The notes under the pieces are model-generated. The model made no database searches and was not told the DNA's origin. It saw only the letters and a program-made list of their open reading frames with translations. Made by a program: the position numbers and the translations under genes. A stretch of DNA of 64,000 nt from an uncultured Winogradskyella sp. (lineage in GTDB: Bacteria; Bacteroidota; Bacteroidia; Flavobacteriales; Flavobacteriaceae). Below are positions 19,959-29,300 of this stretch, one piece after another. The first letter of the stretch is position 1. The number at the start of each line of letters is the position of its first letter. The stretch spans positions 44,882-108,881 of the forward strand of contig NZ_CALGNH010000013.1 in NCBI RefSeq assembly GCF_937958655.1, in the 5' to 3' direction.

Positions 19959-20972
19959 ATGAATCGAAGAAAATTTATAAAAAATTCAGCACTAACTGGT
20001 GCAGGATTAGCAGTAGGCAATAGTTTAATCAGTTGTGAAGAGAAAGCATCTAAAACGAATGAAACGTCTGCAACGATAACTGAAAGCAATTCAAAAGCAA
20101 ACTTACCTTTAGTTATTGCCACTTGGCACGTAAAAGAAGCCACAGCTAAAGCCATGGGAATTTTACAAGCTGGCGGAAATGCCCTAGATGCTGTTGAGCA
20201 AGGTTGTAGGATTGAGGAAGCCAATGAAAAAGGTCAATCCGTTGGTAAAGGTGGCTTACCAGACAGAGATGGTAATGTAACATTAGATGCCTGCATAATG
20301 GATAAACATGGTAATTGTGGTTCGGTGGTTTATCTTCAAAATATTACACATGCGGTTTCAGTGGCAAGAAAAGTAATGGAAGACACACCGCATGTAATGC
20401 TAGCTGGTGAAGGCGCAAAACAATTTGCAATTTCTAGTGGTTTTGAGCCAGAAGATTTATTAACCGAAGCTTCAAAAAACGCATGGAAAAAATGGAAAGT
20501 AGAGGCCAAATATAAACCCATTATAAATATTGAAAACCACGATACTATTGGTATGCTAGCCATTGATAAAAACGGAGATCTTTCTGGTGCCTGTACCACA
20601 AGTGGATTAGCCTATAAAATGGGAGGCCGTGTTGGTGATTCGCCCATAATTGGATCTGGTTTATTTGTAGATAATGAGATTGGTGCTTGTGTTGCTACTG
20701 GCTTAGGTGAAGAGGTGCTTAAAACCGTGGGCAGCTTCTTAGTAGTAGAATTAATGCGGCAAGGTAAATCCCCTCAACAGGCATGCGAAGAAGCAATTCT
20801 TAGAATCGTTAATAAACCCAACAGTAATTTTAAGGATTTTCAAGTAGGTTATATCGCTGTTAATAAACAAGGAGAAACTGGCAGTTATGCTATTCATCAG
20901 TGGTTTAGCATGACGAAATTTCAAGATGGAGTTAATGAACAAATTCAATCAAATTTTTATAATAAAGTCTAA
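19959..20972 (+). CDS. N4-(beta-N-acetylglucosaminyl)-L-asparaginase
   Basis: This 337-residue Ntn hydrolase starts with a TAT-like motif (NRRKFIKNSALTGAG) followed by LISC, a likely lipoprotein site, so it acts in the periplasm. The autocleavage site HDTIGMLAID is intact; Thr of the DT pair becomes the N-terminal nucleophile. Downstream substrate residues GGRVGDSPIIGSG and TGLGEE are present. Glycosylasparaginase cleaves the GlcNAc-Asn bond of N-glycans after the peptide has been degraded, releasing aspartate and the sugar. It is the third gene of the GH92-permease unit and completes the set for mannose trimming, core release and uptake. Its stop overlaps the stop of the convergent aldehyde dehydrogenase gene. 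Confidence 0.93.
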   Translation: MNRRKFIKNSALTGAGLAVGNSLISCEEKASKTNETSATITESNSKANLPLVIATWHVKEATAKAMGILQAGGNALDAVEQGCRIEEANEKGQSVGKGGLPDRDGNVTLDACIMDKHGNCGSVVYLQNITHAVSVARKVMEDTPHVMLAGEGAKQFAISSGFEPEDLLTEASKNAWKKWKVEAKYKPIINIENHDTIGMLAIDKNGDLSGACTTSGLAYKMGGRVGDSPIIGSGLFVDNEIGACVATGLGEEVLKTVGSFLVVELMRQGKSPQQACEEAILRIVNKPNSNFKDFQVGYIAVNKQGETGSYAIHQWFSMTKFQDGVNEQIQSNFYNKV

Positions 20973-22378
20973 AACCACTTTATTGTTGCTTTGGCTATTT
21001 TTTCTTTCAAACTTGTATATGGCGGAAACAGCAATTCTATAATGCCAAAGGTACGTTGCTTAACAATAGCACGCTTATTACTAAAAGCTTCAAAACCAAA
21101 AAACCCATGGCTTTTACCAATTCCGCTATTGTTTACACCTCCAAATGGTAAATTGTGGTTAGTGTAATGAATAATGTTATTATTAATACACGTACCACCT
21201 GCTCTGGTAGTCTCAATAATAGTGTTAACATTTACCTTGTTCTTACTGTAAATATATAAAGCTAAAGGTCGTTCCTTAGTATTTATATAATCAATGGCCT
21301 CTTTCAAAGTTTTATAGGTTACTATTGGTAATATAGGACCAAAAATTTCTTCATTTAATAATGATGCATCGTCTTTTAGATCTGAAACAATGGTTGGTTC
21401 TATGTATTTTAAATCTTCATCTAACTGACCTCCAACTTCAATATTGGCATTACCTTGTTTTGCATTATCTAAATGAGACTTTAAACGTTTAAAATGCTTA
21501 GAGGTCACAATTCTACCATAAGACTTAGAGTCTTTAGGGTGTTCTGTAAAGTAGTGTTTCAACCATTTTTTACAAGCCGAAATAAATAGAGATTTTATGG
21601 ACTCATCTACTAAAGCATAATCTGGGCAAATACAAATTTGACCTGCATTTAGATATTTTCCCCAAACAATTTTCTTTGCTGCTCTATCAATATGAGCTGT
21701 TTTATCTATAACAACCGGAGATTTACCACCAAGCTCCAAAGTTACAGAAGCCAAATGTTGAGATGCCGCTTCCATTACAATCTTACCGACCTGAGGTGAT
21801 CCCGTAAAAAATATATGATTAAATGGTAGCTTTAATAATTCAGTAGAGGTGTTTACCTCTCCTTGTACCAGAGCAACATGATTTTCTTTAAAAACTTCAG
21901 AAATCATTCTGGCCATTAATGCTGAAGAATGAGGTGTCATCTCAGATGGTTTTACTATCGCTGTGTTGCCCGCAGCTATAGCCGAAACTAAAGGCCCAAA
22001 AGTGAGATTAAAAGGAAAATTCCATGGTGATATAATTAAACAGACTCCTTTAGATTCAAATTTATAGTATGAACTAGAGCCTAGCATTGTAATAGGAGTT
22101 GCTACCTTTTGCTTTCGCATCCACTTATATAAATGTGTTTTTGCATATTTTATATCGCTTATAATAGCATAGATCTCTGTTAACTCAGATTCTAACTTTG
22201 GTTTTCCTAAGTCCTTATGTAAAGCATCCTTTATGTCACTTCTATACGTATGCTCAATTGCGTGCTGAAGTTTATTTAGAATACTAATTCTATAATAATA
22301 ATCCGTTTTACCAATTATAAATTGATGCTTCTGTTGATTTTGAAATAATTCAAAGTATATATTATTGCTATAATCCAT
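20969..22378 (-). CDS. NAD(P)-dependent aldehyde dehydrogenase
   Basis: The protein is 469 residues. It has the aldehyde dehydrogenase pattern: SPWNFPFNLTFGPLVSAI, FTGSPQVGK (Rossmann turn), LELGGKSPVV (catalytic Glu), GQICICPDY (nucleophilic Cys) and a late EEIFGPILP. The short length and hydrophobic C-terminus (FGIIELLFPPYTSLKEK) match the class 3 / fatty-aldehyde dehydrogenase subgroup rather than the 500-residue betaine-aldehyde type. It oxidises aldehydes to acids; the natural substrate is not visible. It is monocistronic and convergent with the glycosylasparaginase gene, sharing a 4-bp overlap at the stop codons. Confidence 0.92.
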   Translation of the reverse strand: MDYSNNIYFELFQNQQKHQFIIGKTDYYYRISILNKLQHAIEHTYRSDIKDALHKDLGKPKLESELTEIYAIISDIKYAKTHLYKWMRKQKVATPITMLGSSSYYKFESKGVCLIISPWNFPFNLTFGPLVSAIAAGNTAIVKPSEMTPHSSALMARMISEVFKENHVALVQGEVNTSTELLKLPFNHIFFTGSPQVGKIVMEAASQHLASVTLELGGKSPVVIDKTAHIDRAAKKIVWGKYLNAGQICICPDYALVDESIKSLFISACKKWLKHYFTEHPKDSKSYGRIVTSKHFKRLKSHLDNAKQGNANIEVGGQLDEDLKYIEPTIVSDLKDDASLLNEEIFGPILPIVTYKTLKEAIDYINTKERPLALYIYSKNKVNVNTIIETTRAGGTCINNNIIHYTNHNLPFGGVNNSGIGKSHGFFGFEAFSNKRAIVKQRTFGIIELLFPPYTSLKEKIAKATIKWF

Positions 22379-22648
22379 TGCTAAATTGGTGCTTTTGTAT
22401 AGTTATATATGCATTTAAACGATAGTGTGTTCATAGGCCTTGTATTTCATCTTGTAATAAGACTATTATAACCATAAAAAGATGAGTTTTACTGTGCTAT
22501 CTGCCTGTTTTATGTTATTCACCGATGTTTTTAGCTTACACATGTCAGTTATCTAATTATCGCCTTGTTTCGTCCAAAAGTTTCGCGTTAAATAAGTAAA
22601 TCGATGTTTCTTTGACCCGAAGTTAAAACAAAAAATAATTTAACAGTC

Positions 22649-22909
22649 ATGAAAAAAAGTTTAATCTTATTAGCATTCTTAACAATGTCTCTAGCAAGTT
22701 TTGCTCAGCAAGACGTTATCGCTAATAATACTACTGAACTTGTTGACATTGTTAAAGCAGAAAAGCCAGAAGCTAACAAAACAGTAATTTCTTCTCAAAT
22801 AAAAGCGAAAGTTTTAAAACTAAACCATAAAAAGAGTAACGAAATTATTAGTATTAAGGCTTACAGAAAAAGTTTACAAATCAAAGTGAAGACTAAAAAG
22901 CTTTGCTAA
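22649..22909 (+). CDS. Small secreted hypothetical protein
   Basis: I do not recognise this 86-residue protein. It has a clear signal peptide (MKKSLILLAFLTMSLASFAQ, cleavage after AQ) and a mature part of about 66 residues rich in Lys and Ile/Val, with a single C-terminal Cys as last residue. No known domain is seen. It stands alone between a 270-bp upstream gap and a strong terminator (22931-22962), so it is its own transcription unit. It is probably periplasmic. Confidence 0.7.
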   Translation: MKKSLILLAFLTMSLASFAQQDVIANNTTELVDIVKAEKPEANKTVISSQIKAKVLKLNHKKSNEIISIKAYRKSLQIKVKTKKLC

Positions 22910-22930
22910 TTAATATTGCTATTAACCATT

Positions 22931-22962
22931 AAAAAAGCCGAAACAATTGTTTCGGCTTTTTT
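22931..22962 (+). terminator. Terminator of the small secreted protein gene
   Basis: A perfect hairpin AAAGCCGAAACAATTGTTTCGGCTTT with flanking A and T runs lies 20 bp after the stop codon. It could work in both directions. Confidence 0.9.
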
Positions 22963-23030
22963 ATTTCTATATAGTACTAAGAACGCTTCTGTTGTAATTC
23001 TATTAATCTATTTCAAAAGAATAATTCCAC

Positions 23031-23060
23031 AAAAAAAGCTCCTCAAATTGAGAAGCTTTT
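23031..23060 (-). terminator. Terminator of tRNA-Asp
   Basis: On the minus strand AAAAGCTTCTCAA pairs with TTGAGGAGCTTTT (one G-T pair), followed by additional T residues, 3-4 nt beyond the tRNA 3' end. Confidence 0.75.
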
Positions 23061-23063
23061 AAG

Positions 23064-23137
23064 CGGTCTGGACGGGACTCGAACCCGCGACCCCCTGCGT
23101 GACAGGCAGATATTCTAACCAGCTGAACTACCAGACC
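23064..23137 (-). tRNA. tRNA-Asp (anticodon GTC)
   Basis: The minus strand gives a full cloverleaf of 74 nt. The acceptor stem is GGTCTGG paired with CCAGACC, the anticodon loop is CTGTCAC with anticodon GTC, and the T-arm has GGTTCGAGTCC. Discriminator base is G, as expected for tRNA-Asp; CCA is not encoded. It has its own promoter and terminator. Confidence 0.96.
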
Positions 23138-23155
23138 GTTGCGTAATTGCGAGGG

Positions 23156-23187
23156 CAAATATACATTGCATTTTTAATTGTCACAAA
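23156..23187 (-). promoter_or_regulatory. Promoter of tRNA-Asp
   Basis: On the minus strand TTTG (23184-23187), a 20-nt spacer and TATATTTG (23156-23163). The -7 element ends 18 nt before the tRNA, the same distance as for the tRNA-Gln promoter. Confidence 0.8.
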
Positions 23188-23214
23188 CAAAAATTGAAAA
23201 AAATAGAGAATAAA

Positions 23215-24144
23215 TTACACAAATTTTTGGCGCTCTATCATATAGGTTGTGAGTATATGGTTAAATCCTGCGTTGATATCCGCTTCTACATATTTTATTC
23301 GGTATTGACCACACTTTATTCTTAAACTATTAAAGTAGTCTGCAACAGCTTTTTCATAGTTATCTTTAATGGTATCTGCATAGAGATTTATGTAGTCTCC
23401 CGTTTCAATATCAATAAAGCGCTTAGGTCTATTATCAAAATTAAATTTTAACTCTTTAGACTTATCAAAGACATGAAATAAAACAACCTCGTGCTTATTG
23501 TGTTTTAAATGACGAAGCGCTTCAAACATTTTGGCATCATCTTCGGAGGTCTGAAACATATCTGTGAATAAAAAAATTAAAGAGCGTCTATGAATCTTCT
23601 CAGCAATTTGGTGCAAATAATGGTACGTTTCTGTAGTTTTAGATTGAGATTTAGTAGCTACGGCTTCGCTTAATCTATTTAATAACATCTGGTGATGACG
23701 TTCACTACCTTTTTCTGGTGCATAAAAATCATAATCATCACTATAAATACTTAGGCCAACCGCATCGCGTTGCTTTTTTAGTATATGCATTAAGGAAGCA
23801 CTGGCTAATGCAGAAAATGCTACTTTATTAAGATTATCAATTGTAGTACCCGAAGCTTCTGGATAATGCATAGATGTACTATTATCTAAAATAAGATGAC
23901 AGCGCAAATTGGTTTCTTCATCGTAACGTTTAGTGTATAGTCTATCGGTTTTAGCATATAATTTCCAATCTATATGCTTTGTGCTTTCGCCTTGGTTGTA
24001 AATTTTATGCTCTGCAAACTCAGCAGAAAATCCATGAAATGGGCTTTTATGCATACCTGCAATAAAGCCTTCCACAACTTGTTTGGCTAATAACTCTAGG
24101 TTTTTAAAACCACCTGTTTTATTTAATTCTAATTGTAAATCCAT
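23215..24144 (-). CDS. DUF58 family protein with vWA-like fold
   Basis: The 309-residue protein carries the DUF58 signature (HKSPFHGFSAEFAEHKIYN followed by IDWKLYAKTDRLYTKRY) and then a von Willebrand A-like domain with the metal-site motif LILDNSTSMHYP (DxSxS variant). It lacks the N-terminal membrane helices of longer DUF58 proteins. Family members usually sit next to MoxR ATPases and other BatA/BatD proteins; none is visible here. The molecular role is unknown, but a cytoplasmic metal-dependent scaffold is likely. The ATG is immediately preceded by a palindromic repeat (copy A, 24145-24178). Confidence 0.85.
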   Translation of the reverse strand: MDLQLELNKTGGFKNLELLAKQVVEGFIAGMHKSPFHGFSAEFAEHKIYNQGESTKHIDWKLYAKTDRLYTKRYDEETNLRCHLILDNSTSMHYPEASGTTIDNLNKVAFSALASASLMHILKKQRDAVGLSIYSDDYDFYAPEKGSERHHQMLLNRLSEAVATKSQSKTTETYHYLHQIAEKIHRRSLIFLFTDMFQTSEDDAKMFEALRHLKHNKHEVVLFHVFDKSKELKFNFDNRPKRFIDIETGDYINLYADTIKDNYEKAVADYFNSLRIKCGQYRIKYVEADINAGFNHILTTYMIERQKFV

Positions 24145-24178
24145 AAGCCCATCCTAACCTTCCCAGAGAGAAGGAGTT
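24145..24178. repeat. Palindromic repeat copy A, abutting the DUF58 start codon
   Basis: The element begins AAGCCCATCCTAACC directly next to the CAT of the start codon and contains the stem CCTTC / GAAGG (24158-24162 and 24170-24174). It matches copies B to E at 29139, 32602, 37727 and 63163. It replaces the usual ribosome-binding region. Confidence 0.75.
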
Positions 24179-24266
24179 AGCTATTAACTATCAAATATTA
24201 AATTCTTTAAAATGATTAGCTTAGTCCTAGAGGAACTTAAATCTCATTCCTATTTCGGCCAAACTA

Positions 24267-24296
24267 AAAAAGGTTTGCCGTATTGGCAAACCTTTT
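24267..24296 (-). terminator. Terminator of trxA
   Basis: Perfect stem AAAAGGTTTGCC around a 5-nt loop, followed by more T residues on the minus strand, 24 bp after the trxA stop. Confidence 0.9.
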
Positions 24297-24319
24297 ATCA
24301 TTTCTTTTAGAGTAATATG

Positions 24320-24637
24320 CTATAAAAGTGCATCGATAGCCTCTGCGTAAGCATTTTTAGGCGCTACACCAACTTGGCGACCAACAACCTCTCCGTTTTG
24401 AAATACTAAAACTGTAGGTATGTTTCTTACTCCATATTTAGCAGCAAATTCTTGGTTAGCATCTACATCTATCTTACCAACCACAGCTTTACCTTCGTAC
24501 TCAGAGCTAATCTCATCAATGATTGGACCCACCATACGGCATGGTCCACACCAAGCTGCCCAAAAGTCTACCATAACCGGTTTATCACTCTTTAATACTG
24601 TTTCTTCAAAAGTTGCATCTGTTATTTCTAGTGCCAT
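24320..24637 (-). CDS. trxA: Thioredoxin
   Basis: A 105-residue classical thioredoxin: VDFWAAWCGPC with the redox pair Cys30/Cys33, the buried Asp in VDFW, and the cis-proline loop RNIPTVLVFQNGE. It reduces protein disulfides in the cytoplasm using thioredoxin reductase. It is a single-gene unit with its own terminator. A TAATTTTG box at 24675-24682 (minus) lies 37 bp upstream, but no -33 box is at the right spacing. Confidence 0.97.
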   Translation of the reverse strand: MALEITDATFEETVLKSDKPVMVDFWAAWCGPCRMVGPIIDEISSEYEGKAVVGKIDVDANQEFAAKYGVRNIPTVLVFQNGEVVGRQVGVAPKNAYAEAIDALL

Positions 24638-24752
24638 AATATTTAATGTTTATTGTATTCTACCTTTAATTACACAAAATTAGTCAAAAAAAATGCCAAA
24701 CCTTACAAATGCAGTATTTGATTTGGCTATGAGGTCATTGTTTAGGTTTATA

Positions 24753-27700
24753 CTAATTCAGTTTATACCTAATATCTAACTCCTTGAGTTCATACAACAA
24801 TTCTTGAGAGATTTTTACCTTTTGTTTGCGGCTTGGCATGGTTAATTTTAATTTTTCAGCATTATCATAAACTAAAAAATTCAAGGTATTATTTCCATCA
24901 TGCATTCTAAACAAATCATTTAGGCTTATAATTTTGTCTTCTTCTAAATCATCGATGTTTAATTGAATAGATAGCTTTTTCGCATAGGTATCCATAACAT
25001 CATGTAATAATTGAAAGCTGTTAAACTGAATCCTCGGATCTCCCTTTTTACCCGTATCTCTGTTTACCCAGCCTTCTTTTACAAAAGCTCTAACGTATAC
25101 AAAGGAATTTACCACAAAAAAGTGCCTAAACTTTAGGTAATCTTCACCGAAGATTCTAAACTCAAAACTATCGGTATAATCTTCAATCGTAAATAATGCC
25201 CAACCTTTGCCTTGCTTACTAACACGGTGTTGCACATCAGTCACTACGCCTCCAAAAGTAATTTCTCTATTTACTATAGCTTCTAAATCATTAAATACAG
25301 AAATAGTACCATTGCAAAACGTTTTCATTTCTATCCTAAAATCATCTAACGGATGCCCAGAAATATAAATGCCTACCACTTCCTTTTCGCGAGATAACTT
25401 TTCCATAGTTCCCCAATCCTGGCATGGTGGTACTTGTGGTTCTGCGATTTGAACTTCACTAGCCTCACCAAACAAACTCACCTGAGAAGAATTTTCATTT
25501 TCTTGGTGTTTAGCACCATACTTAATAGCTTTTTCTAAAAATGTAATACCATCACCGTCGTGCGCAAAATATTGTGCACGATGTGTGTCTGTAAAACAAT
25601 CAAAACCACCAGCATTGGCAAGTCCTTCAAAAGATTTTTTATTGGCAGCTCTTAAATCGATACGCTTGGCCAAATCAAAAATAGATTTGAAATTACCGTC
25701 TTCCTTTCTATTTTCTACGATGGTCTTTACCGCACCGTGACCTACTCCCTTAATTGCACCCATCCCAAAACGCACTGCGTTGTCTTTATTTACAGAGAAC
25801 TTATAATAACTCTCGTTTACACTAGGCCCTAAAACTGGCAGGCGCATACGCTTACATTCTTCCATAAAGAAGGTGACCGATTTAATATCGTTCATATTAT
25901 TAGACAGTACAGCAGCCATATATTCTGCCGGATAATGGGCTTTTAAATATGCTGTTTGGTAAGCAATCCAAGCATAACATGTAGAGTGCGATTTATTAAA
26001 GGCATAACTTGCAAAAGCCTCCCAATCCTTCCAAATTTTCTCTAGCTTTTCTTTATCCATGCCTTTTGCAGCAGCCTGTTCAATAAACTTTGGCTTCATC
26101 TTATCGAGTACAGCTTTCTGCTTTTTACCCATGGCTTTACGCAAAACATCAGCTTCACCTTTGGTAAAATCTGCTAGCTTCTGAGATAGTAACATCACTT
26201 GCTCTTGGTAAACGGTAATACCATAAGTTTCCTTAAGATATTCTTCCATTTCTGGTAAATCGTAGACAATCTCTTCTTTGCCATGTTTACGATTAATAAA
26301 ACTTGGAATATATTCCATCGGTCCTGGACGGTACAATGCATTCATGGCTATTAAATCATCAAAAACCGTAGGTTTTAAATGTTTCATGTGTTTTTGCATA
26401 CCAGGCGATTCGTATTGAAAAATCCCAACCGTTTCTCCTCTTTGGAATAAGGCATAAGTTTCCTCATCGTCTAACGGGAAATTCTCAGGATCTAACTCTT
26501 TATTATGCTTAGCTTTAACAATCTTAACCGTATCTTTAATTAAGGTTAAGGTCTTCAAACCCAAAAAATCCATCTTAAGCAGACCTGCACTTTCTACAAC
26601 AGAGTTATCAAACTGCGTGACATATAAATCTGAATCCTTGGCAACCGAAACTGGAACATAATTGGTAATATCACCTGGTGTAATAATAACACCACAGGCA
26701 TGAATCCCTGTATTCCTAACCGAGCCTTCTAATACTCTAGCTTGGTTAACGGTTTCTGCTTGCAAATCGGATCCATCTGAAATATTAAGCAGTTGATTTA
26801 CTTTATCTAATTCTTCTGAGCGGAATTTACTTGCCAATTCCTTTTCGCTCTTACCAAAGATCTTTCCTAGCTTAGACATATTAGGAATAAGCTTTGCAAT
26901 ATGATCCGCTTCATTGAGTGGTAAATCTAAAACACGCGCTGTATCGCGTATTGAAGATTTTGCGGCCATAGTACCATAAGTTATAATTTGCGCTACTTGA
27001 TTGGCACCATATTTATCGATAACGTATTGCATAACCCGACCACGACCTTCATCATCAAAATCGATATCAATATCTGGCATGCTCACACGATCTGGATTTA
27101 AGAAACGCTCAAAAAGTAAGTCGTACTTAATAGGATCTATATTGGTAATCCAAAGACAATAGGCAACTACCGAACCTGCCGCAGACCCACGACCAGGACC
27201 AACGGACACATCCATTTTTCGGGCTTCTCTAATAAAATCTTCTACAATGAGGAAGTAACCAGGATAACCTGTATTTTCAATAACACTTAGCTCAAAATCG
27301 AGGCGTTCTTTTATTTCTGGCGTTATTTCACCGTAGCGCTTTTTAGCACCTTCGTAAGTGAGGTGTTTTAAATAGGCGTTTTCGCCACGTTTGCCTCCAT
27401 CGGCTTCATCTTCTTCAAACTTAAATTCATTTGGAATATCAAACGCAGGTAGTAATACATCTCGTGCTAATTCATAAGGTTCTATTTTATCGACAACCTC
27501 TTTTATATTTACAATAGCTTCAGGAATATCTCTAAACAAGGCTTTCATCTCTTCTGAGGATTTGAAATAATATTCCTGATTTGGCAAGCCATAACGATAC
27601 CCTCGACCACGACCTATTGGTGTGGCTTGTTTTTCACCATCTTTTACGCACAGTAAAATATCGTGTGCATTGGCGTTTTCTTGTTCTACATAGTACGTAT

Positions 27701-29138
27701 TGTTAGTGGCGACCAACTTAACATTATGTTTCTTTGCAAACTGAATTAAGACTTGGTTAACACGATTTTCATCTTCTTGGTTGTGTCGCATTACCTCCAT
27801 ATACAAATCATCACCAAAAGTGTCCTTCCACCAAAGTAAGGCTTCTTCAGCTTGGTTTTCACCTATATTCAACACTTTACTTGGTACTTCACCATAGAGG
27901 TTTCCTGTAAGGCAAATAAGATCTTCTTTGTATTGTTCTATGAGTTGCTTATCTATTCTAGGAACGTAGTAAAATCCATCCGTAAATGCTGCTGAAGATA
28001 GTTTTGCTAAGTTGTGGTAGCCTCTTTTGTTCTTGGCTAACAATACAATCTGGTAGCCATTATCTTTTCTGGTTTTATCTAAATGATTTTCACAAACAAA
28101 GAACTCACAGCCAATGATAGGTTTAATGAGTTTACCTTTTTTCTCTTCACCAGCTTGTTCAGCTTCGGTGTGTTGTGCTTTAATCTTTTTGTTATGATTG
28201 CCAACGGCACTTACAAAATGAAATGCACCCATCATATTTCCATGATCCGTTAATGCTACAGCTGGCATATCTTCTTTTGCAGCGGCTGCTACGAGATCTT
28301 TAATACTAATAGTGGATTGCAGAATAGAAAACTGCGAATGGTTATGCAAATGCACAAAATCTACCTCCGCTAATTGAGAAGCCACTTCTTTATTAGTCTC
28401 AGTAGGAACAACATCTACCTGCTCTTTCTGAAGGCGTTCATTAATCTTAGCACTCTCGCGCTTTAGATTAATATGCTTTAACCCTATAAGCCGAATGGTA
28501 TCTGGATTGGCTTCTGAAAATTTCTGAAAATAATCTGGCTGAACATCGAGCTGTTCTTTTGTGTATTGCTGTTTTCTAATTAATTCGAAAAAGCAACGTG
28601 TGGTTGCTTCAACATCTGCTGTTGCGTTATGTGCCTCAGCAAAAGGTTCGCCGAATAAGTATTGATGCAACTCGGTAAGTGTAGGCAATTTGAATTTACC
28701 ACCTCTACCACCAGGAATCTGACACAAACTAGCCGTATGCTCTGTACACGTATCTAAAACCGGTAATTCTTGTAACGGGTTTACAACATCTTCGCGCACA
28801 AACTCCGCACCCATGATATTTAAATCGAACTTTACATTTTGCCCAACAACAAATTTAGTTTTAGATAAGGCTTCATTGAATTTTTCTAAAACTTCAGCTA
28901 GTGGTACACCTTGCTCTTGAGCCAATTCGGTAGAAATACCATGAATTTTCTCTGCATCATAAGGAATATTAAAACCCTCTGGTTTTACCAAATAATCTTG
29001 ATGTTCAATACAGTTCCCCATAGCATCATGCAATTGCCAAGCAATCTGAATACATCTTGGCCAGTTATCGGTATCTGTTATTGGTGCGTCCCAACGCTTT
29101 GGTAAACCTGTGGTTTCGGTATCGAATATTAAGTACAT
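24753..29138 (-). CDS. dnaE: DNA polymerase III alpha with N-terminal proofreading exonuclease
   Basis: The 1461-residue protein fuses two activities. Residues 1-190 form a DEDDh 3'-5' exonuclease: FDTETTG (Asp6, Glu8), NVKFDLN, and HNATADVE with the catalytic His and Asp. A PHP domain follows from about residue 265 (FVHLHNHSQFS, ALTDHGNMMG). The C-family polymerase core comes next, with SVGPGRGSAAGS and the catalytic MPDIDIDFDD near residue 688. C-terminal helix-hairpin-helix and OB-fold regions (SGHPLDDF, ITFGGVVTDV) complete it. It is the replicative polymerase, with proofreading in cis where enterobacteria use a separate DnaQ. Palindromic repeat copy B touches the ATG. The gene is monocistronic. 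Confidence 0.95.
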   Translation of the reverse strand: MYLIFDTETTGLPKRWDAPITDTDNWPRCIQIAWQLHDAMGNCIEHQDYLVKPEGFNIPYDAEKIHGISTELAQEQGVPLAEVLEKFNEALSKTKFVVGQNVKFDLNIMGAEFVREDVVNPLQELPVLDTCTEHTASLCQIPGGRGGKFKLPTLTELHQYLFGEPFAEAHNATADVEATTRCFFELIRKQQYTKEQLDVQPDYFQKFSEANPDTIRLIGLKHINLKRESAKINERLQKEQVDVVPTETNKEVASQLAEVDFVHLHNHSQFSILQSTISIKDLVAAAAKEDMPAVALTDHGNMMGAFHFVSAVGNHNKKIKAQHTEAEQAGEEKKGKLIKPIIGCEFFVCENHLDKTRKDNGYQIVLLAKNKRGYHNLAKLSSAAFTDGFYYVPRIDKQLIEQYKEDLICLTGNLYGEVPSKVLNIGENQAEEALLWWKDTFGDDLYMEVMRHNQEDENRVNQVLIQFAKKHNVKLVATNNTYYVEQENANAHDILLCVKDGEKQATPIGRGRGYRYGLPNQEYYFKSSEEMKALFRDIPEAIVNIKEVVDKIEPYELARDVLLPAFDIPNEFKFEEDEADGGKRGENAYLKHLTYEGAKKRYGEITPEIKERLDFELSVIENTGYPGYFLIVEDFIREARKMDVSVGPGRGSAAGSVVAYCLWITNIDPIKYDLLFERFLNPDRVSMPDIDIDFDDEGRGRVMQYVIDKYGANQVAQIITYGTMAAKSSIRDTARVLDLPLNEADHIAKLIPNMSKLGKIFGKSEKELASKFRSEELDKVNQLLNISDGSDLQAETVNQARVLEGSVRNTGIHACGVIITPGDITNYVPVSVAKDSDLYVTQFDNSVVESAGLLKMDFLGLKTLTLIKDTVKIVKAKHNKELDPENFPLDDEETYALFQRGETVGIFQYESPGMQKHMKHLKPTVFDDLIAMNALYRPGPMEYIPSFINRKHGKEEIVYDLPEMEEYLKETYGITVYQEQVMLLSQKLADFTKGEADVLRKAMGKKQKAVLDKMKPKFIEQAAAKGMDKEKLEKIWKDWEAFASYAFNKSHSTCYAWIAYQTAYLKAHYPAEYMAAVLSNNMNDIKSVTFFMEECKRMRLPVLGPSVNESYYKFSVNKDNAVRFGMGAIKGVGHGAVKTIVENRKEDGNFKSIFDLAKRIDLRAANKKSFEGLANAGGFDCFTDTHRAQYFAHDGDGITFLEKAIKYGAKHQENENSSQVSLFGEASEVQIAEPQVPPCQDWGTMEKLSREKEVVGIYISGHPLDDFRIEMKTFCNGTISVFNDLEAIVNREITFGGVVTDVQHRVSKQGKGWALFTIEDYTDSFEFRIFGEDYLKFRHFFVVNSFVYVRAFVKEGWVNRDTGKKGDPRIQFNSFQLLHDVMDTYAKKLSIQLNIDDLEEDKIISLNDLFRMHDGNNTLNFLVYDNAEKLKLTMPSRKQKVKISQELLYELKELDIRYKLN

Positions 29139-29177
29139 AAGCCTATCCCTAAATCCCTTTCCAAAAGAAAGGGACTT
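29139..29177. repeat. Palindromic repeat copy B, abutting the dnaE start codon
   Basis: AAGCCTATCCCTAAAT followed by the stem CCCTTTC / GAAAGGG (29155-29161 and 29167-29173) and GACTT. As in copy A, it begins at the base next to the start codon. The stem sequence differs from the other copies but pairing is kept. Confidence 0.75.
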
Positions 29178-29250
29178 GTTTAAAAGTTAGCATATAAAAT
29201 TACGTAGAATTTGCACTTTTTTAAAGTGAAGTTATAAACAGTTGTAAACA

Positions 29251-29275
29251 AAAAAACCATGCTCTCGCATGGTTT
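29251..29275 (-). terminator. Terminator of the DUF2383 gene
   Basis: Perfect stem AAACCATGC / GCATGGTTT with a 4-nt loop; on the minus strand it continues into a T-run. It lies 26 bp after the stop. Confidence 0.88.
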
Positions 29276-29300
29276 ATAAGTTAACTTAATAATGGATATA

